NCBI RefSeq assembly: GCF_022344005.1
Contig: NZ_CP092190.1
Span: forward strand, 434,001-498,000
Source of the DNA: Deinococcus sp. KNUC1210
Lineage (GTDB): Bacteria; Deinococcota; Deinococci; Deinococcales; Deinococcaceae
DNA length: 64,000 nucleotides
Direction of reading: 5' to 3'
The stretch's first letter is position 1, and every line of letters begins with the position of its first letter. The position numbers and the translations under genes are program-made. A model generated the notes under the pieces. It worked only from the letters and a program-made list of their open reading frames with translations, had not been told where the DNA came from and did no database searches. This document shows positions 55,484 through 64,000 of the stretch, piece after piece.

Positions 55484-55512
55484 CGAAAGCTCTACCGCTG
55501 AGCTAACCGCCC
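55438..55512 (-). tRNA. tRNA-Val (anticodon UAC)
   Basis: A 75-nt cloverleaf with CCA encoded. Acceptor GGGCGGT/ACCGCCC, T-arm GGGGG-TTCGAAT-CCCTC, anticodon loop TTTACAC. The 3' half comes from the element; the 5' half is chromosomal. Confidence 0.95.
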
Positions 55513-55577
55513 ACCCTGCGCTGCCGTTGTGGGCAGGCTGAGCAAGTTTAGACGCTGCGGGGCGGCAGGTCAACCGG

Positions 55578-57023
55578 TCAGGCGTCGCCGCTATCCGGGG
55601 CAGGTACGAACCCGCCCAGCCGCTGGTGCAGATCGGCAGCCAGTGCCAGCAACCGAACGTCGCTCCAGGCAGGGCCACAGAGTTGTACGCCCAGCGGGAG
55701 CCCATCCACCAGGCCGACTGGCACGCTCACACTCGGATAACCGGCTTTCGCGCCCACCGCCGCACCCAGATATTTCGGAAAGAGCACCGCGTCGAGTCGG
55801 AGGGAGCCGTCGCCATCAGAGAACAGCAGGTCCAGCCCCTCGTCACGGCTGCAGCGCAGGTCATGCTCACGCGCTGCCTTATAGCCGCGCTCCGACAGAT
55901 CGCCGCGCGTACCCTGGGCGGCAAACAGCAACGTCTGACCATATTTCTGGAGTCGGGCCGGGTCGGCGTCTCCCGCCTCGATTACCTCCGCGAGCGAATG
56001 CGGGCCGTGCTGGACGCCCGCCAGATAGGCATTCAGATCGTGCTTGAATTCGTAGACCAGTACCTCGGAATGCCAGCCCTCCAGCGCCGAGACGCTGGCG
56101 AGCGGCGCAGGGTCCACGACCTCAGCTCCAGCGTCTCGCAGCGTGTCGAGCACTGCTTCCAGCCGCTCCAGCTCGCCCGGCATCAGAAACTGCCAGTACT
56201 GCTCGCGGATAATCCCGATCCTTGCCCCACGCAGCGCACCGTCCGGGAGAGCCGAGAAATCGAGCGAGGGCGCGTCCTCGGTGGCGGGGTCGCGCCCGTC
56301 CGACCCCTGAAGCACCTGCATCAGTGCGGCAAGGTCGGCGGCGCTGCGGCCCATCGGCCCGGCGGTGTCCTGACTGTGGGAAATGGGCACGATGCCTGTT
56401 CTGGGCAATAGCCCGAGCGTGGGCTTCAGGCCGATGACGCCGTTCTGGTGCGAGGGCGAGAGAATACTGCCGCTCGTTTCAGTGCCGATGGCGACAGGAG
56501 CCAGCCGAGCCGCCACACTCACCCCGCTGCCGCTGGAACTGCCCCCGGTATCGGCACCCGCCCGCCAGGGATTGACCGTCTGTCCACCCTGCGAGCTGTA
56601 CCCGTTCGGCATCCCCAGCGTCATGAAATTGGCCCACTCGGTCAGATTGGCCTTGCCGATCACCACCGCCCCTGCCGCCCGCAGCCGGGCCACCAGCGGC
56701 GCGTCCTGGGCAGGCTGATGCCCACTCAGCAGGGCGCTTCCTGCGGTGGTGTGCAGCGGCGCTACGGTGTCGATGTTGTCTTTGACAAGCACGGGTAGGC
56801 CGTGCAGGGGACCGCGCTGATCTCCGGGCAGGGCATCGAGCCTGCGAGCTTCTTCGAGGGCCGCCGGATTGACCTCAAGGACCGACCGCAGCCGGGGATT
56901 GTGCCGCTCGATTCGCCCCAGATACGCACGCAGCACGTCTTCGGCACTCAGGTCGCCGCGCCGCAGCAGGGGAAGCAGGTCAGTCACGTTCAGCTTCAGC
57001 AGATCCGTTTCAGGGAGAGCCAT
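55578..57023 (-). CDS. Amidase signature family enzyme
   Basis: A 481-aa amidase with the Ser-cisSer-Lys triad: Lys in LVKDNIDT (about 81), and the Gly/Ser-rich [14 protein letters not shown] with the catalytic Ser in GTETSGSI. It hydrolyses an amide; the substrate is unknown. It is not clearly GatA, since it stands alone without gatB/C. TAGGCT ends 6 nt before the ATG (leaderless) and a divergent promoter serves pheA, whose start is only 49 bp away. Confidence 0.88.
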   Translation of the reverse strand: MALPETDLLKLNVTDLLPLLRRGDLSAEDVLRAYLGRIERHNPRLRSVLEVNPAALEEARRLDALPGDQRGPLHGLPVLVKDNIDTVAPLHTTAGSALLSGHQPAQDAPLVARLRAAGAVVIGKANLTEWANFMTLGMPNGYSSQGGQTVNPWRAGADTGGSSSGSGVSVAARLAPVAIGTETSGSILSPSHQNGVIGLKPTLGLLPRTGIVPISHSQDTAGPMGRSAADLAALMQVLQGSDGRDPATEDAPSLDFSALPDGALRGARIGIIREQYWQFLMPGELERLEAVLDTLRDAGAEVVDPAPLASVSALEGWHSEVLVYEFKHDLNAYLAGVQHGPHSLAEVIEAGDADPARLQKYGQTLLFAAQGTRGDLSERGYKAAREHDLRCSRDEGLDLLFSDGDGSLRLDAVLFPKYLGAAVGAKAGYPSVSVPVGLVDGLPLGVQLCGPAWSDVRLLALAADLHQRLGGFVPAPDSGDA

Positions 57024-57072
57024 GTCTGGAGCCTAGCACTCAGCCGTGAGTGGCTGCGCTAGGCTCTAGGCC

Positions 57073-57924
57073 ATGAACGACGACGCCTCGATCTCCACAC
57101 CCACGACTGTCGCCTATCAGGGGAATCCCGGGGCCTACGGCGAGATTGCCGCGCTCAATGCCCACCCGAACGCCGTCACACGCGGGTATCCGACCTTTCA
57201 TGAAGTGCTCGACGCCGTGACCCGAGGGGAATGCGATCTCGGGGTCATCCCGGTCGAGAACAGCCTGATGGGAGCCATTCTTCAGGCGGTCGATCTGCTG
57301 CTGGAAACCGAGCTGCACGCCATCCGTGAGATCACAGTGCGCGTCGGCCACGCCATCATGGCGATGCCGGGCGTGGCACTGAGCGACGTGAAGCGGGTGT
57401 ACTCGCAGCAGCCAGCCCTCGACCAGTGCACCAGCTTCATGCGCAAACACCAGCTCACCCCCGTCACCGCCCACGACACCGCCGGAAGCGCCAAAGACCT
57501 GGCAGCACGCGGCGCACGCGACGAAGCGGTGATCGCCTCGACCCGCGCCGCCAAGCTCTACGGCCTGGAAGTGCTGGAACAAAATATCGAGGACGAGGCG
57601 TTCAACTTCACGCGCTTTCTGGTGCTGTCGCGCCAGGAACCCGCCCCCAGCGACGAGCCGCACAAGACCAGCGTGGTGTTCGCGGTGCGCCACACGCCCG
57701 GCTTCCTGCTGGAAACACTGGAGCAGCTTCGCGGCCTAAACCTCTCCAAGATCGAGTCACGCCCGCGCAAAGACCGTGCCTGGAGCTACCTGATCTATAT
57801 CGATATCGAGGGTGACGCCCGTGATCCGCAGGTGGCGCTGGGACTGGCAGGCGTGCTGAGGAAGGCCAGTTTCGCCAAGATCATCGGCAGTTACCCGAGG
57901 GCGCTGGAAGCCATCGAACCGTGA
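57073..57924 (+). CDS. pheA: Prephenate dehydratase
   Basis: A 283-aa enzyme converting prephenate to phenylpyruvate for phenylalanine synthesis. Two catalytic lobes ([20 protein letters not shown], the NFTRFLVL motif with the essential Thr) precede a C-terminal ACT domain (about 200-283) with LSKIESRP, which binds Phe. There is no chorismate mutase domain. TAGGCT lies 7 nt before the ATG. Confidence 0.94.
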   Translation: MNDDASISTPTTVAYQGNPGAYGEIAALNAHPNAVTRGYPTFHEVLDAVTRGECDLGVIPVENSLMGAILQAVDLLLETELHAIREITVRVGHAIMAMPGVALSDVKRVYSQQPALDQCTSFMRKHQLTPVTAHDTAGSAKDLAARGARDEAVIASTRAAKLYGLEVLEQNIEDEAFNFTRFLVLSRQEPAPSDEPHKTSVVFAVRHTPGFLLETLEQLRGLNLSKIESRPRKDRAWSYLIYIDIEGDARDPQVALGLAGVLRKASFAKIIGSYPRALEAIEP

Positions 57925-57933
57925 GCGCCCCGC

Positions 57934-58650
57934 TCAGCCTTCATCTGGCTGGGCGAGAATCAGTTTGGGCCGGAATCCCAGCCCGTCGGCGGCCACCAGA
58001 TACGTCGGAATACTCTGCCAGTGTTGCAGACTGCGCGACACTGGCACGCCGTGCAGGTGGCCGTATACCACGGCGTCGGGCGCGGCGCGGGCGATCAAGT
58101 CGGTGAACCCGGTGGGCGCGAAATTGGGGCCAGTCGGCGGATAGTGCAGCATCAGGATGTGGCGCGTGCCTGCTTCGCCCGCGCCCAACCGTTTCGCCGA
58201 TTCCAGCGAGAGCTTCAGCCGCTCCAGTTCACGTTCGTAGATGCGGCGGTCTTCGTCCTGAAAGCTGTCGGGACCGGGCGTGACCCAGCCACGGGTCCCC
58301 GACACGATCAGATCGCCGATTCGCAGGGCGTCGTTCTGAATCGCCAGCATGCCTGCCGGAAGCGACTGCCGCAGCTTGCCGATGGCGGGCCACCAGTAAT
58401 CGTGGTTGCCGCGCAGCAGCACCTTGGTGCCGGGCAGCGCCGCCACGTGCGACAGGTCTTCCAGTGCGCCGGGCAGCCGCATGGCCCAGCTGAGATCGCC
58501 GGGCAGCAGCACCACGTCTTCGGGCCCGACCACTTCCGGCCAGCGCTCGAAGATGAGCTGGGGGTGGCCTGCCCAATTCGCGCCGAACACCGTCATCGGC
58601 TTGGGAGCCGAGTACGACAGATGCAGGTCGGCAATGGCGAATACGCGCAT
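57934..58650 (-). CDS. Metallophosphoesterase
   Basis: A 238-aa calcineurin-like phosphoesterase: ADLHLS (metal site 1), [25 protein letters not shown] and YGHLHG. It hydrolyses an unidentified phosphate ester. GGGGAG 8 nt upstream sets the start at 58,650. It is convergent with pheA, with stops only about 10 bp apart. Confidence 0.9.
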   Translation of the reverse strand: MRVFAIADLHLSYSAPKPMTVFGANWAGHPQLIFERWPEVVGPEDVVLLPGDLSWAMRLPGALEDLSHVAALPGTKVLLRGNHDYWWPAIGKLRQSLPAGMLAIQNDALRIGDLIVSGTRGWVTPGPDSFQDEDRRIYERELERLKLSLESAKRLGAGEAGTRHILMLHYPPTGPNFAPTGFTDLIARAAPDAVVYGHLHGVPVSRSLQHWQSIPTYLVAADGLGFRPKLILAQPDEG

Positions 58651-58685
58651 ACAGGACACTCCCCGGAAAGTTCAAGGCAAGACAA

Positions 58686-58717
58686 CAAAAAGGCGGCCCC
58701 TGCTTGAGAGGCCGCCT
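58686..58717 (-). terminator. Terminator of tRNA-Pro
   Basis: GGCGGCC/GGCCGCC stem (58,692-58,698 with 58,710-58,716) and TTTTTGTT tail on the minus strand, just after the tRNA. Confidence 0.85.
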
Positions 58718-58722
58718 CCGCG

Positions 58723-58799
<77 letters not shown>

Positions 58800-58884
58800 A
58801 ACCACTGCACCCACTTGCTCAGGCGCGTAGGGGATGATAGCCGCCCACCACACAACTGTCAAGGCAGCCCCCTGATACGGCAAC

Positions 58885-58912
58885 GCCGACTTCAGCGAAC
58901 GAAGTCGGCATT
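58885..58912 (-). terminator. Hairpin downstream of rpoZ
   Basis: GCCGACTTC/GAAGTCGGC stem around a short loop, about 20 nt after the rpoZ stop. It may end rpoZ transcription; the T-run is poor. Confidence 0.5.
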
Positions 58913-58930
58913 GCGGGCCAGATGGCCGGG

Positions 58931-59230
58931 TCAGTCGCGTTCGCGGTCGCGTTCGGCGTTCAGCTGAGCCTGAAGCTGGGCCTGACGCTGACGCTGGTAA
59001 TCCTGAATGAAGCGCTCCTCGTCCATCATGTTCTGGCCGATCTTCAGCTTGCCGGTCGCCAGTTCACGCATCGACTGGGTGACCAGATTGCGCGTCTTGG
59101 CCTTCACGTCGCTGGGCAGCGTGCTGGGCGCACCCGAGCGCAGCTGGATGGCACGCTTGGCCACCACCACCGAGAGGCGGTACTTGCTGTCGGTCATGGA
59201 AAGCAACTTATCGATATCTTTTTCAGCCAT
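58931..59230 (-). CDS. rpoZ: RNA polymerase omega subunit
   Basis: A 99-aa small subunit that helps assemble RNA polymerase. It has MTDSKYRLSVVVAKRA, the omega KRA region, then TRNLVTQSMRELATGKL and an acidic/Gln-rich tail. A textbook AAGGAG 7 nt before the ATG contrasts with the leaderless neighbours. Confidence 0.93.
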   Translation of the reverse strand: MAEKDIDKLLSMTDSKYRLSVVVAKRAIQLRSGAPSTLPSDVKAKTRNLVTQSMRELATGKLKIGQNMMDEERFIQDYQRQRQAQLQAQLNAERDRERD

Positions 59231-59408
59231 TGTGTATCTCCTTCTGGAACCAGCGCTGTGCAGGAGCGGCGCTCTGTGGAGGCGTCCTCTCGCAGCCGCG
59301 TTCAACTCGTCAGTATAGCGCCTGAGTGCGGCGCAGGCGCGTTTGAAAGCACTCCCACCTTTTGCCCCCGCGTCTGCACGTGACAATACCCGCACCTGGA
59401 GGTCTGGG

Positions 59409-60878
59409 ATGGATCATGATGCCACCGCCGACCTGCCGATTCTGATCGGTGCCGCCCTCCTGCTCCTCAGTCTGTTCGCCAGCAAACTCGGTGGGCGGCT
59501 GGGCATTCCCGCGCTGCTCCTGTTTCTGTTCATCGGCATGCTGGCCGGATCGGAAGGTCCTGGCGGCATCGACTTCGAGAATTACCGCGTGACCCAGAAT
59601 GTCGGAGTCATCACGCTCGCCTTCATCCTATTTTCGGGCGGCCTGGAAACGAACTGGCAGCACACGCGCCCGGTGCTGAAGATGGGCCTGTCCCTCGCTA
59701 CGCTGGGCGTGCTGCTGACCACCGGCATGGTCGGCGCGGTGGCACACTTCCTGCTGCACCTGAACTGGCCCACCAGCCTGCTGCTGGGGGCGGTGGTGTC
59801 TTCGACCGATGCCAGCGCCATCTTCTCGGTGCTGCGCGAGCATTCGCTGGGGCTGCGCGGCCATATCAAACCGTTGCTGGAATTCGAATCGGGCGTCAAT
59901 GATCCGATGGCGGTGTTTCTGGTGGTCGGGCTGACCGAACTGCTGTCGAATCCCGGGCAGGCGTGGTACACCATCATTCCGCTGTTTCTGAAGCAGATGG
60001 TGATCGGCGGCGTCCTGGGACTGCTGCTCGGCAGGGTGGCAGTACGGCTGATGAACAGCATCAATCTGGCTTTCGACGGCCTGTATTCGGTGCTGTCGGT
60101 CGCGCTGGTGGGCCTGATCTATGGGCTGGCCGCAGTGCTGGGCGGCAGCGGCTTTCTGGCGGTGTACATCGCGGGCGTGGTGCTGGGTAACAGCAACTTC
60201 ATCCACAAGCGCACGCTGCGGCTGTGGCACGACGGTCTGACGTATCTGCTGGAAATCGGAATGTTTCTGGTGCTGGGGCTGCTGGTCTTTCCGTCTGCAC
60301 TGCTGCGGGTCGCGCTGCCTGCCCTGGCCGTATCGCTGTTCCTGATGTTCGTGGCCCGGCCCGTCGCCACGTATGTCAGTCTGGCCTTCTCGCCCATGAA
60401 GAAGCGCGGCAAGAGCATGGTGGCCTGGGTGGGACTGCGCGGCGCGGTGCCGATCATCCTGACGACCTTTCCACTGCTGGCTCACGTGCCCAATGCCCAG
60501 ATCATCTTCAACGTGGCGTTCTTTATCGTGCTGACCTCGATTCTGATTCAGGGCACCACGCTGCCGCTGGTAGCCCGCTGGCTGCGCGTCGACGCCGAGG
60601 CCCAGGACATTCCCGTCAAGCCGCTGCTGTACACCCCCAGCGGCACCGGGCGCACCAATCTCACCGAGATCGTGGTGCCCGAAGGGTCGGTGGTGGCAGG
60701 GCAGCGCATCGTCGATCTGGCGTTTCCGCTCGACGTGCTGTTCGTGCTGATCTACAGAGGCGACGAACACGTGGTGCCGCGCGGCTCGACCCGGCTTCAG
60801 GCGGGCGACGCGGTGCAGGTGTTAGGGCCGCAGCCGATCATCGAGGAAGTGCAGGCCCGCGTCGGACAGACGGTGTAA
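59409..60878 (+). CDS. CPA1 cation/proton antiporter with RCK-C domain
   Basis: A 489-aa antiporter: about 12-13 membrane helices, GGRLGIPALLLFLFIGM near the start, the SSTDASAIFSVL and FESGVNDPMAV motifs of the ion path, and a C-terminal TrkA-C/RCK-C domain (about 400-489). The form is like NhaP2/CvrA K+(Na+)/H+ antiporters. GGAGG 6 nt upstream supports the ATG at 59,409 over a longer frame. Confidence 0.9.
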   Translation: MDHDATADLPILIGAALLLLSLFASKLGGRLGIPALLLFLFIGMLAGSEGPGGIDFENYRVTQNVGVITLAFILFSGGLETNWQHTRPVLKMGLSLATLGVLLTTGMVGAVAHFLLHLNWPTSLLLGAVVSSTDASAIFSVLREHSLGLRGHIKPLLEFESGVNDPMAVFLVVGLTELLSNPGQAWYTIIPLFLKQMVIGGVLGLLLGRVAVRLMNSINLAFDGLYSVLSVALVGLIYGLAAVLGGSGFLAVYIAGVVLGNSNFIHKRTLRLWHDGLTYLLEIGMFLVLGLLVFPSALLRVALPALAVSLFLMFVARPVATYVSLAFSPMKKRGKSMVAWVGLRGAVPIILTTFPLLAHVPNAQIIFNVAFFIVLTSILIQGTTLPLVARWLRVDAEAQDIPVKPLLYTPSGTGRTNLTEIVVPEGSVVAGQRIVDLAFPLDVLFVLIYRGDEHVVPRGSTRLQAGDAVQVLGPQPIIEEVQARVGQTV

Positions 60879-60892
60879 AGGCGGCGGAGCGC

Positions 60893-61099
60893 TCAGGGCC
60901 GCCGGAAGGGACGCCAGATCATCCGGGCGCTGACCGACAGGCCCACCAGCAGGATCAGGGTCAGCGTGAGGGTGGCGTGGTTGCCGCTCTGCATGATCCG
61001 GACGACGTTGAGCAGGCAGACGAGCAGCAGCAGCGTCCAGACGGCTGCCACGGCCACCAGTGCCCAGCGGGGCGGCGAAGATGGAGACGGGGAGCGCAT
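60893..61099 (-). CDS. Small membrane protein (68 aa)
   Basis: A 68-aa protein with two hydrophobic segments (WALVAVAAVWTLLLLVCLL and ATLTLTLILLVGLSVSA) and a basic end. TAGATT ends 6 nt before the ATG. Convergent with the antiporter. Function unknown. Confidence 0.6.
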   Translation of the reverse strand: MRSPSPSSPPRWALVAVAAVWTLLLLVCLLNVVRIMQSGNHATLTLTLILLVGLSVSARMIWRPFRRP

Positions 61100-61151
61100 A
61101 CCGTCAATCTAGCAAGCAGGCCGCCTACCTCGCCCTCTGTCGGAGCGCCGT

Positions 61152-61436
61152 TCAGCCTTCAGCGGTGGCCGGGCTGATCGTGGCGCGAATCTGCTGCACG
61201 CTGTCGGCGGGAAAGCCCGCTGTCCGGGCATGCTCCTGAATGGCGGCCTCATCGGGTGCCAGATAGACGCAGTGAATGGCGTCGTCGGTGACATAACTCT
61301 CGACCCACTGCACGTTCTTGCCGTCTTTCTGCATCGCCGCCAGAACGCCGTTGGACACGGCCGATGCGCCCTGAAGTTCCTGCGCCGACATCTTGCCTGC
61401 TCCGGGCATCTTCCGTTCGATCAGATACTTCGGCAT
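61152..61436 (-). CDS. DUF4242 family protein
   Basis: A 94-aa protein matching DUF4242 (SCO4226-like): MPKYLIERKMPGAG, a central WVESYVTDD strand, VYLAPDEAAIQEHARTAGFPAD. Some members bind nickel; no role is established here. GGAGG 6 nt upstream supports the start. Confidence 0.82.
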   Translation of the reverse strand: MPKYLIERKMPGAGKMSAQELQGASAVSNGVLAAMQKDGKNVQWVESYVTDDAIHCVYLAPDEAAIQEHARTAGFPADSVQQIRATISPATAEG

Positions 61437-61582
61437 ACTCAACCTCCGAAACCGCATCCTGCGGCAACAAAGAGTAAGAACCACGGCATTAACGAATGTC
61501 AGCCGCCTTCAAAAGAGTGCAAACGTCGTTCTTAGCATATCTCGAAGCTTCCGTCACTATTGTATTGAGCATTACCTCGCCT

Positions 61583-62143
61583 CTACTCCGGCACCATCCG
61601 GCAGCGCGGCGGCTTCCCGGTGGGCAGATGCAGTTCCACCGTGATCTCTCGTTTCGAGGTGATGGCGGCTGGCGCGTCACCGATTGGCATGACATAGACC
61701 GACGCCGTGGGGCCGAACGAGAGATCGACAATCGCCTGATGCTCCGCTTTTGCCAGAGCCTGCGCGATCTGGGCGTTCAGAGTCCCGGTCTTCGTCCGGA
61801 AGCAACCCGCCGCCAGCGTCTGACTCGCCTGAAGGAGGGCCCGGCCCGCTGCCGAACTCAGGTGCCCGCCCGCGTTCAGCGCCACCGTCAGGGCGAACCA
61901 GCGCACCTGTGAGGCCTGAGCCGGAGTTTCGGCGTCGGTGCCGAACAGGGCGGTCATCTCGGTGGCAGGGGTTTTCCAGTGCAGGCGGTACTGGGCGTAG
62001 GTCGCATGCGACAGGATGAACGATGACGACGAGATCAGGTGGGGGCCTTCCAGCAGACTCAGCGGTGTGGGGGGCGCGGCAGCGGCAGCCGTGCAGGCGA
62101 CAGAAGACCAGAGCAGCACCAGCAGGCAGCGGAACCGGAACAT
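61583..62143 (-). CDS. Exported hypothetical protein (186 aa)
   Basis: A 186-aa protein with a signal peptide (FRFRCLLVLLWSSVACTA, cleavage near AAAAAP). TACGCT ends 6 nt before the ATG at 62,143, which selects this start over a longer frame. The mature part is mixed alpha/beta; no family was recognised. Confidence 0.65.
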   Translation of the reverse strand: MFRFRCLLVLLWSSVACTAAAAAPPTPLSLLEGPHLISSSSFILSHATYAQYRLHWKTPATEMTALFGTDAETPAQASQVRWFALTVALNAGGHLSSAAGRALLQASQTLAAGCFRTKTGTLNAQIAQALAKAEHQAIVDLSFGPTASVYVMPIGDAPAAITSKREITVELHLPTGKPPRCRMVPE

Positions 62144-62217
62144 AAAAACAGCGTAGCGCGTGCAGGTGGCAGACAAAAAGACCGATCCGACGTGAGCGGG
62201 GCCGGATAGACTGAGCT

Positions 62218-62256
62218 ATGACGACCTGTACGTACACGAGCGGCACATCTTTATGA
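62218..62256 (+). CDS. Possible leader peptide (12 aa) coupled to the protease
   Basis: MTTCTYTSGTSL, with TAGACT ending 5 nt before its ATG and its stop overlapping the protease ATG (ATGA). The protease itself has no clear ribosome binding site. Confidence 0.45.
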   Translation: MTTCTYTSGTSL

Positions 62257-63233
62257 GGCGGTTCCTGATCCCTGGCCTGCTGGCACTGGCGGGCCTGCTG
62301 CTGGGCGGTGTACAGGCCGCCCCTGCCCCGTTCATCATCGAGACCCGGCTGATGGGCAAACCGCTCTCGGCGCAGCAGCAGGCCACCGTCCGCGAGGCGG
62401 CTGCACGCGTCTCACAGATCGTCGCGTCGCCGTTTGCTCCGGTGACACTCAATCTGCCCGCCAATTCCTGCGACGACGGTCTTCCCCGACTCAAGGAAAA
62501 AGTGCAGCACTTCTTCGTGTTCGTGGTGGTCAAACCGCTGGGGCCGGACATCTACGGAAACTCGGCTCCCTGCGATCTGCACGACGGCTCGTATCTGCCG
62601 ATCTACGGCGTCATCGACCTGAATTCGGACGGGCTGGACGAGCTTTCTCATGCCGACCTGCTCGACACCATGATTCACGAGATGCTGCACGCACTGGGCG
62701 TCGGCACGCTCTGGGAGCCGGATGAACGCGTTTCGTTGAGCGGCGATTCGGACGAGCAGCGGCTGGCCCGCAAGGTCTCAGGCAAGTGGGTCTATACCGG
62801 AGAACATGCGCTGGCTGCTTACCGGGCGCTGGGCGGCCAGGGCAAGGCAATTCCGCTCGACCCGGATGCGGGGCACTGGGCCGGAGAAACCGTGTGCTCC
62901 GAGATTCTGTCGGGAGCCGCCGGAGACTACACGGGCCGGGTCAATCCGGTCAGCCGCATCACGCTGGGTGCGCTGGAAGACCTGGGATACAAGGTGAATG
63001 CGCGGGCCGCCGACCGCTATGCCCTGACGCCCGGACGCTGCCCCGTCCAGCCAGACGACGCGACGAGCCAGCCAACACCTACCAAAGATTCTCAGGTCCG
63101 CAGCAGCGACGTGTATTACGCCAGTTGTGCAGCGGCGAAGGCCGCAGGCGTCACCCCGATCCGGCGCGGCCAGCCGGGCTACCGTGCGGGCCTGGACGGC
63201 GACGGCGACGGGGTAGCCTGTGAAAGCTACTGA
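62253..63233 (+). CDS. Secreted leishmanolysin-like protease with Excalibur domain
   Basis: A 326-aa protein: signal peptide (about 1-22), a metzincin-type zinc protease domain with HEMLHALGVG (142-151) and a more distant HWAGE as candidate third ligand, and a C-terminal Excalibur calcium-binding domain (DGDGDGVACE, with YYASCAAAKAAG). The combination suggests an extracellular, surface-anchored or Ca-dependent protease. Downstream lies a peptidase-inhibitor-like gene, which may protect the cell (inference). Confidence 0.8.
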   Translation: MRRFLIPGLLALAGLLLGGVQAAPAPFIIETRLMGKPLSAQQQATVREAAARVSQIVASPFAPVTLNLPANSCDDGLPRLKEKVQHFFVFVVVKPLGPDIYGNSAPCDLHDGSYLPIYGVIDLNSDGLDELSHADLLDTMIHEMLHALGVGTLWEPDERVSLSGDSDEQRLARKVSGKWVYTGEHALAAYRALGGQGKAIPLDPDAGHWAGETVCSEILSGAAGDYTGRVNPVSRITLGALEDLGYKVNARAADRYALTPGRCPVQPDDATSQPTPTKDSQVRSSDVYYASCAAAKAAGVTPIRRGQPGYRAGLDGDGDGVACESY

Positions 63234-63278
63234 AAGGCTCGTGTGCTCAGTGATGCCTTACCTGCTCCGGAGGTTTCC

Positions 63279-63723
63279 ATGAAAAAACTGCTCCTGACGA
63301 TTTCGCTCCTCTGCATGCCGCCGAGCTTCAGTGCGGCGGCTGCCCAGACCATCGGCACAGCGCGTACCCTCGACATCACGGTGCAGAACACCGGGCAGAC
63401 GCTGACCGTCAAGGCAGGCGACATCCTGCGTTTCAGCCTCAGCACCTCGCCGGGCACCGGCTACAGCTGGCACGCACTGGAGGTCGATCCTGAGTATCTG
63501 GTGCTGGTGGACCGGACAACGGCAGCGCCCCCCGCTCAAGCCGGGGCAGGCTCCTATGGTCGGCGGTCCTGGCCCAGCCGTCGTTTACGTGTACTACGTC
63601 AGGAAGTCGCTGAATCTGGGCAGCTACTCGGTCACGTCACCCATCATCTTTGCCAGCGTGCCGCCCGGTCGCTCGGGGGAGCAGAATACCCGGCTGGTGC
63701 AGTTCAATCTGACTTCCAGGTAA
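63279..63723 (+). pseudogene. Chagasin-family (I42) inhibitor, frameshifted
   Basis: About 148 codons. Signal peptide, then LTVKAGDILRFSLSTSPGTG and YSWHALEVDP, typical of chagasin-type cysteine-peptidase inhibitors (SPGTG in the place of NPTTG). After DRTTAAPP the frame is lost; removing one base of the C-run at 63,528-63,533 restores LKPGQAPMVGGPGPAVVYVY and a normal end. GGAGG upstream of the ATG. Either a real mutation or a run-length error. Confidence 0.7.
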
Positions 63724-63732
63724 GGGCAGCAA

Positions 63733-63771
63733 ACGGGCCAGCAAACGCGGCAATAGCGTTTGCTGGCCCGT
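63733..63771. terminator. Bidirectional hairpin
   Basis: AACGGGCCAGCAAACG pairs with CGTTTGCTGGCCCGTT around a 7-nt loop, between the inhibitor gene and the convergent nuclease-like gene. Confidence 0.8.
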
Positions 63772-63813
63772 TGTCCGGACTGTCTTCAGGCCACAGATGC
63801 GCCCAGACCGGCG

Positions 63814-64000
63814 TTACTGGACGATGTCCGCGAGGCCCTGCGCCAGAAGTTGGGCATTCACGTTGACAGTTCCCTTCCACAGGATGACGGTGGGAATGCT
63901 GCCCTTCTGGACGATCTCTGCCTGAAGCCGCGCACCTTCCGGCAACACCGCGTCGAGGTTGTCGCGGGCCTTGTCTTTCACGCGCACGCCGGACAGCTGA
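63814..64000 (-). CDS. C-terminal part of a nuclease-like protein (runs off the window)
   Basis: The last 61 codons of a gene continuing beyond the window. The ending (LPEGARLQAEIVQKG, VNVNAQLLAQGLADIV) resembles the C-terminus of staphylococcal-nuclease-type domains, where a VNxxLVxxGLA stretch is typical. Weak assignment from a fragment. Confidence 0.45.
   Translation of the reverse strand, partial: QLSGVRVKDKARDNLDAVLPEGARLQAEIVQKGSIPTVILWKGTVNVNAQLLAQGLADIVQ

Noticed and set aside
59628..60770. A 380-codon open frame antisense to the antiporter
   Set aside because: His/Gln/Arg-rich antisense of a clear membrane protein; no start signals.

Overview
The window is a GC-rich bacterial chromosome segment that reads as Deinococcus. 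It carries Deinococcus-type AsnRS, Hsp33, RNA polymerase omega and a DinB-family protein. A very large share of genes also have a TANNNT -10 box ending 5-6 nt before the start codon, the leaderless-mRNA arrangement known from Deinococcus. Genus is inferred from these traits; species cannot be named.

Layout. (1) 1-14.8 kb, ordinary chromosome: asnS, an aspartate kinase, a YceI-like secreted protein, an RluA-type pseudouridine synthase, a multi-GAF/PAS histidine kinase with its LuxR-type regulator, hslO, a large secreted M16 peptidase and several small secreted or membrane proteins. (2) 14.8-18.5 kb, degraded island: a broken gene, a small intact gene, a frameshifted micro-ORF, an IS4-like insertion sequence with a truncated inverted second copy, an AT-rich orphan gene, a nonsense-mutated RiPP-type precursor and another stop-containing gene. 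(3) 18,536-55,483: a 36.9 kb integrated element bounded by a perfect 50-bp direct repeat that is the 3' part of tRNA-Val(UAC), with a tyrosine integrase beside the right end. (4) 55.4-64 kb, chromosome again: tRNA-Val, an amidase, pheA, a phosphoesterase, tRNA-Pro, rpoZ, a CPA1 antiporter, a DUF4242 protein, a leishmanolysin-like/Excalibur protease, a chagasin-like inhibitor and the end of a nuclease-like gene.

Inside the element the leftward genes are phage-derived. From right to left they are an early cluster (antirepressor, wHTH replication initiator, VRR-NUC nuclease, PD-(D/E)XK resolvase-like protein), terminase small and large subunits, portal, minor head protein, SGNH-domain tail fiber, holin-like protein and N-acetylmuramoyl amidase. 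I find no major capsid, tape-measure or tail-tube gene. Fiber, terminase, replication and antirepressor genes all carry frameshifts or stops, so it looks like a decaying or dependent element.

Cargo genes mostly run rightward, against the phage genes, and many are AT-rich or membrane-bound. They include an O-acyltransferase plus SGNH hydrolase pair (leftward), three tandem small membrane proteins behind a shared start region, a TerD/zinc-ribbon/TerB-like/HNH fusion, a response regulator, a DinB protein, duplicated 25-aa membrane micro-proteins and a broken HipA-like/DUF3037 pair.

The most unusual signal is a 60-aa peptide (38,849-39,031) with the exact lasso-RiPP leader spacing YxxPxLxxxGxxxxxT and a glycine-rich tail. 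A paralogue at 17,831-18,025 lies just outside the element and has lost the conserved Tyr to a stop codon. Three gene families are shared between the element and its left flank, suggesting the flank is the remnant of an earlier related element.
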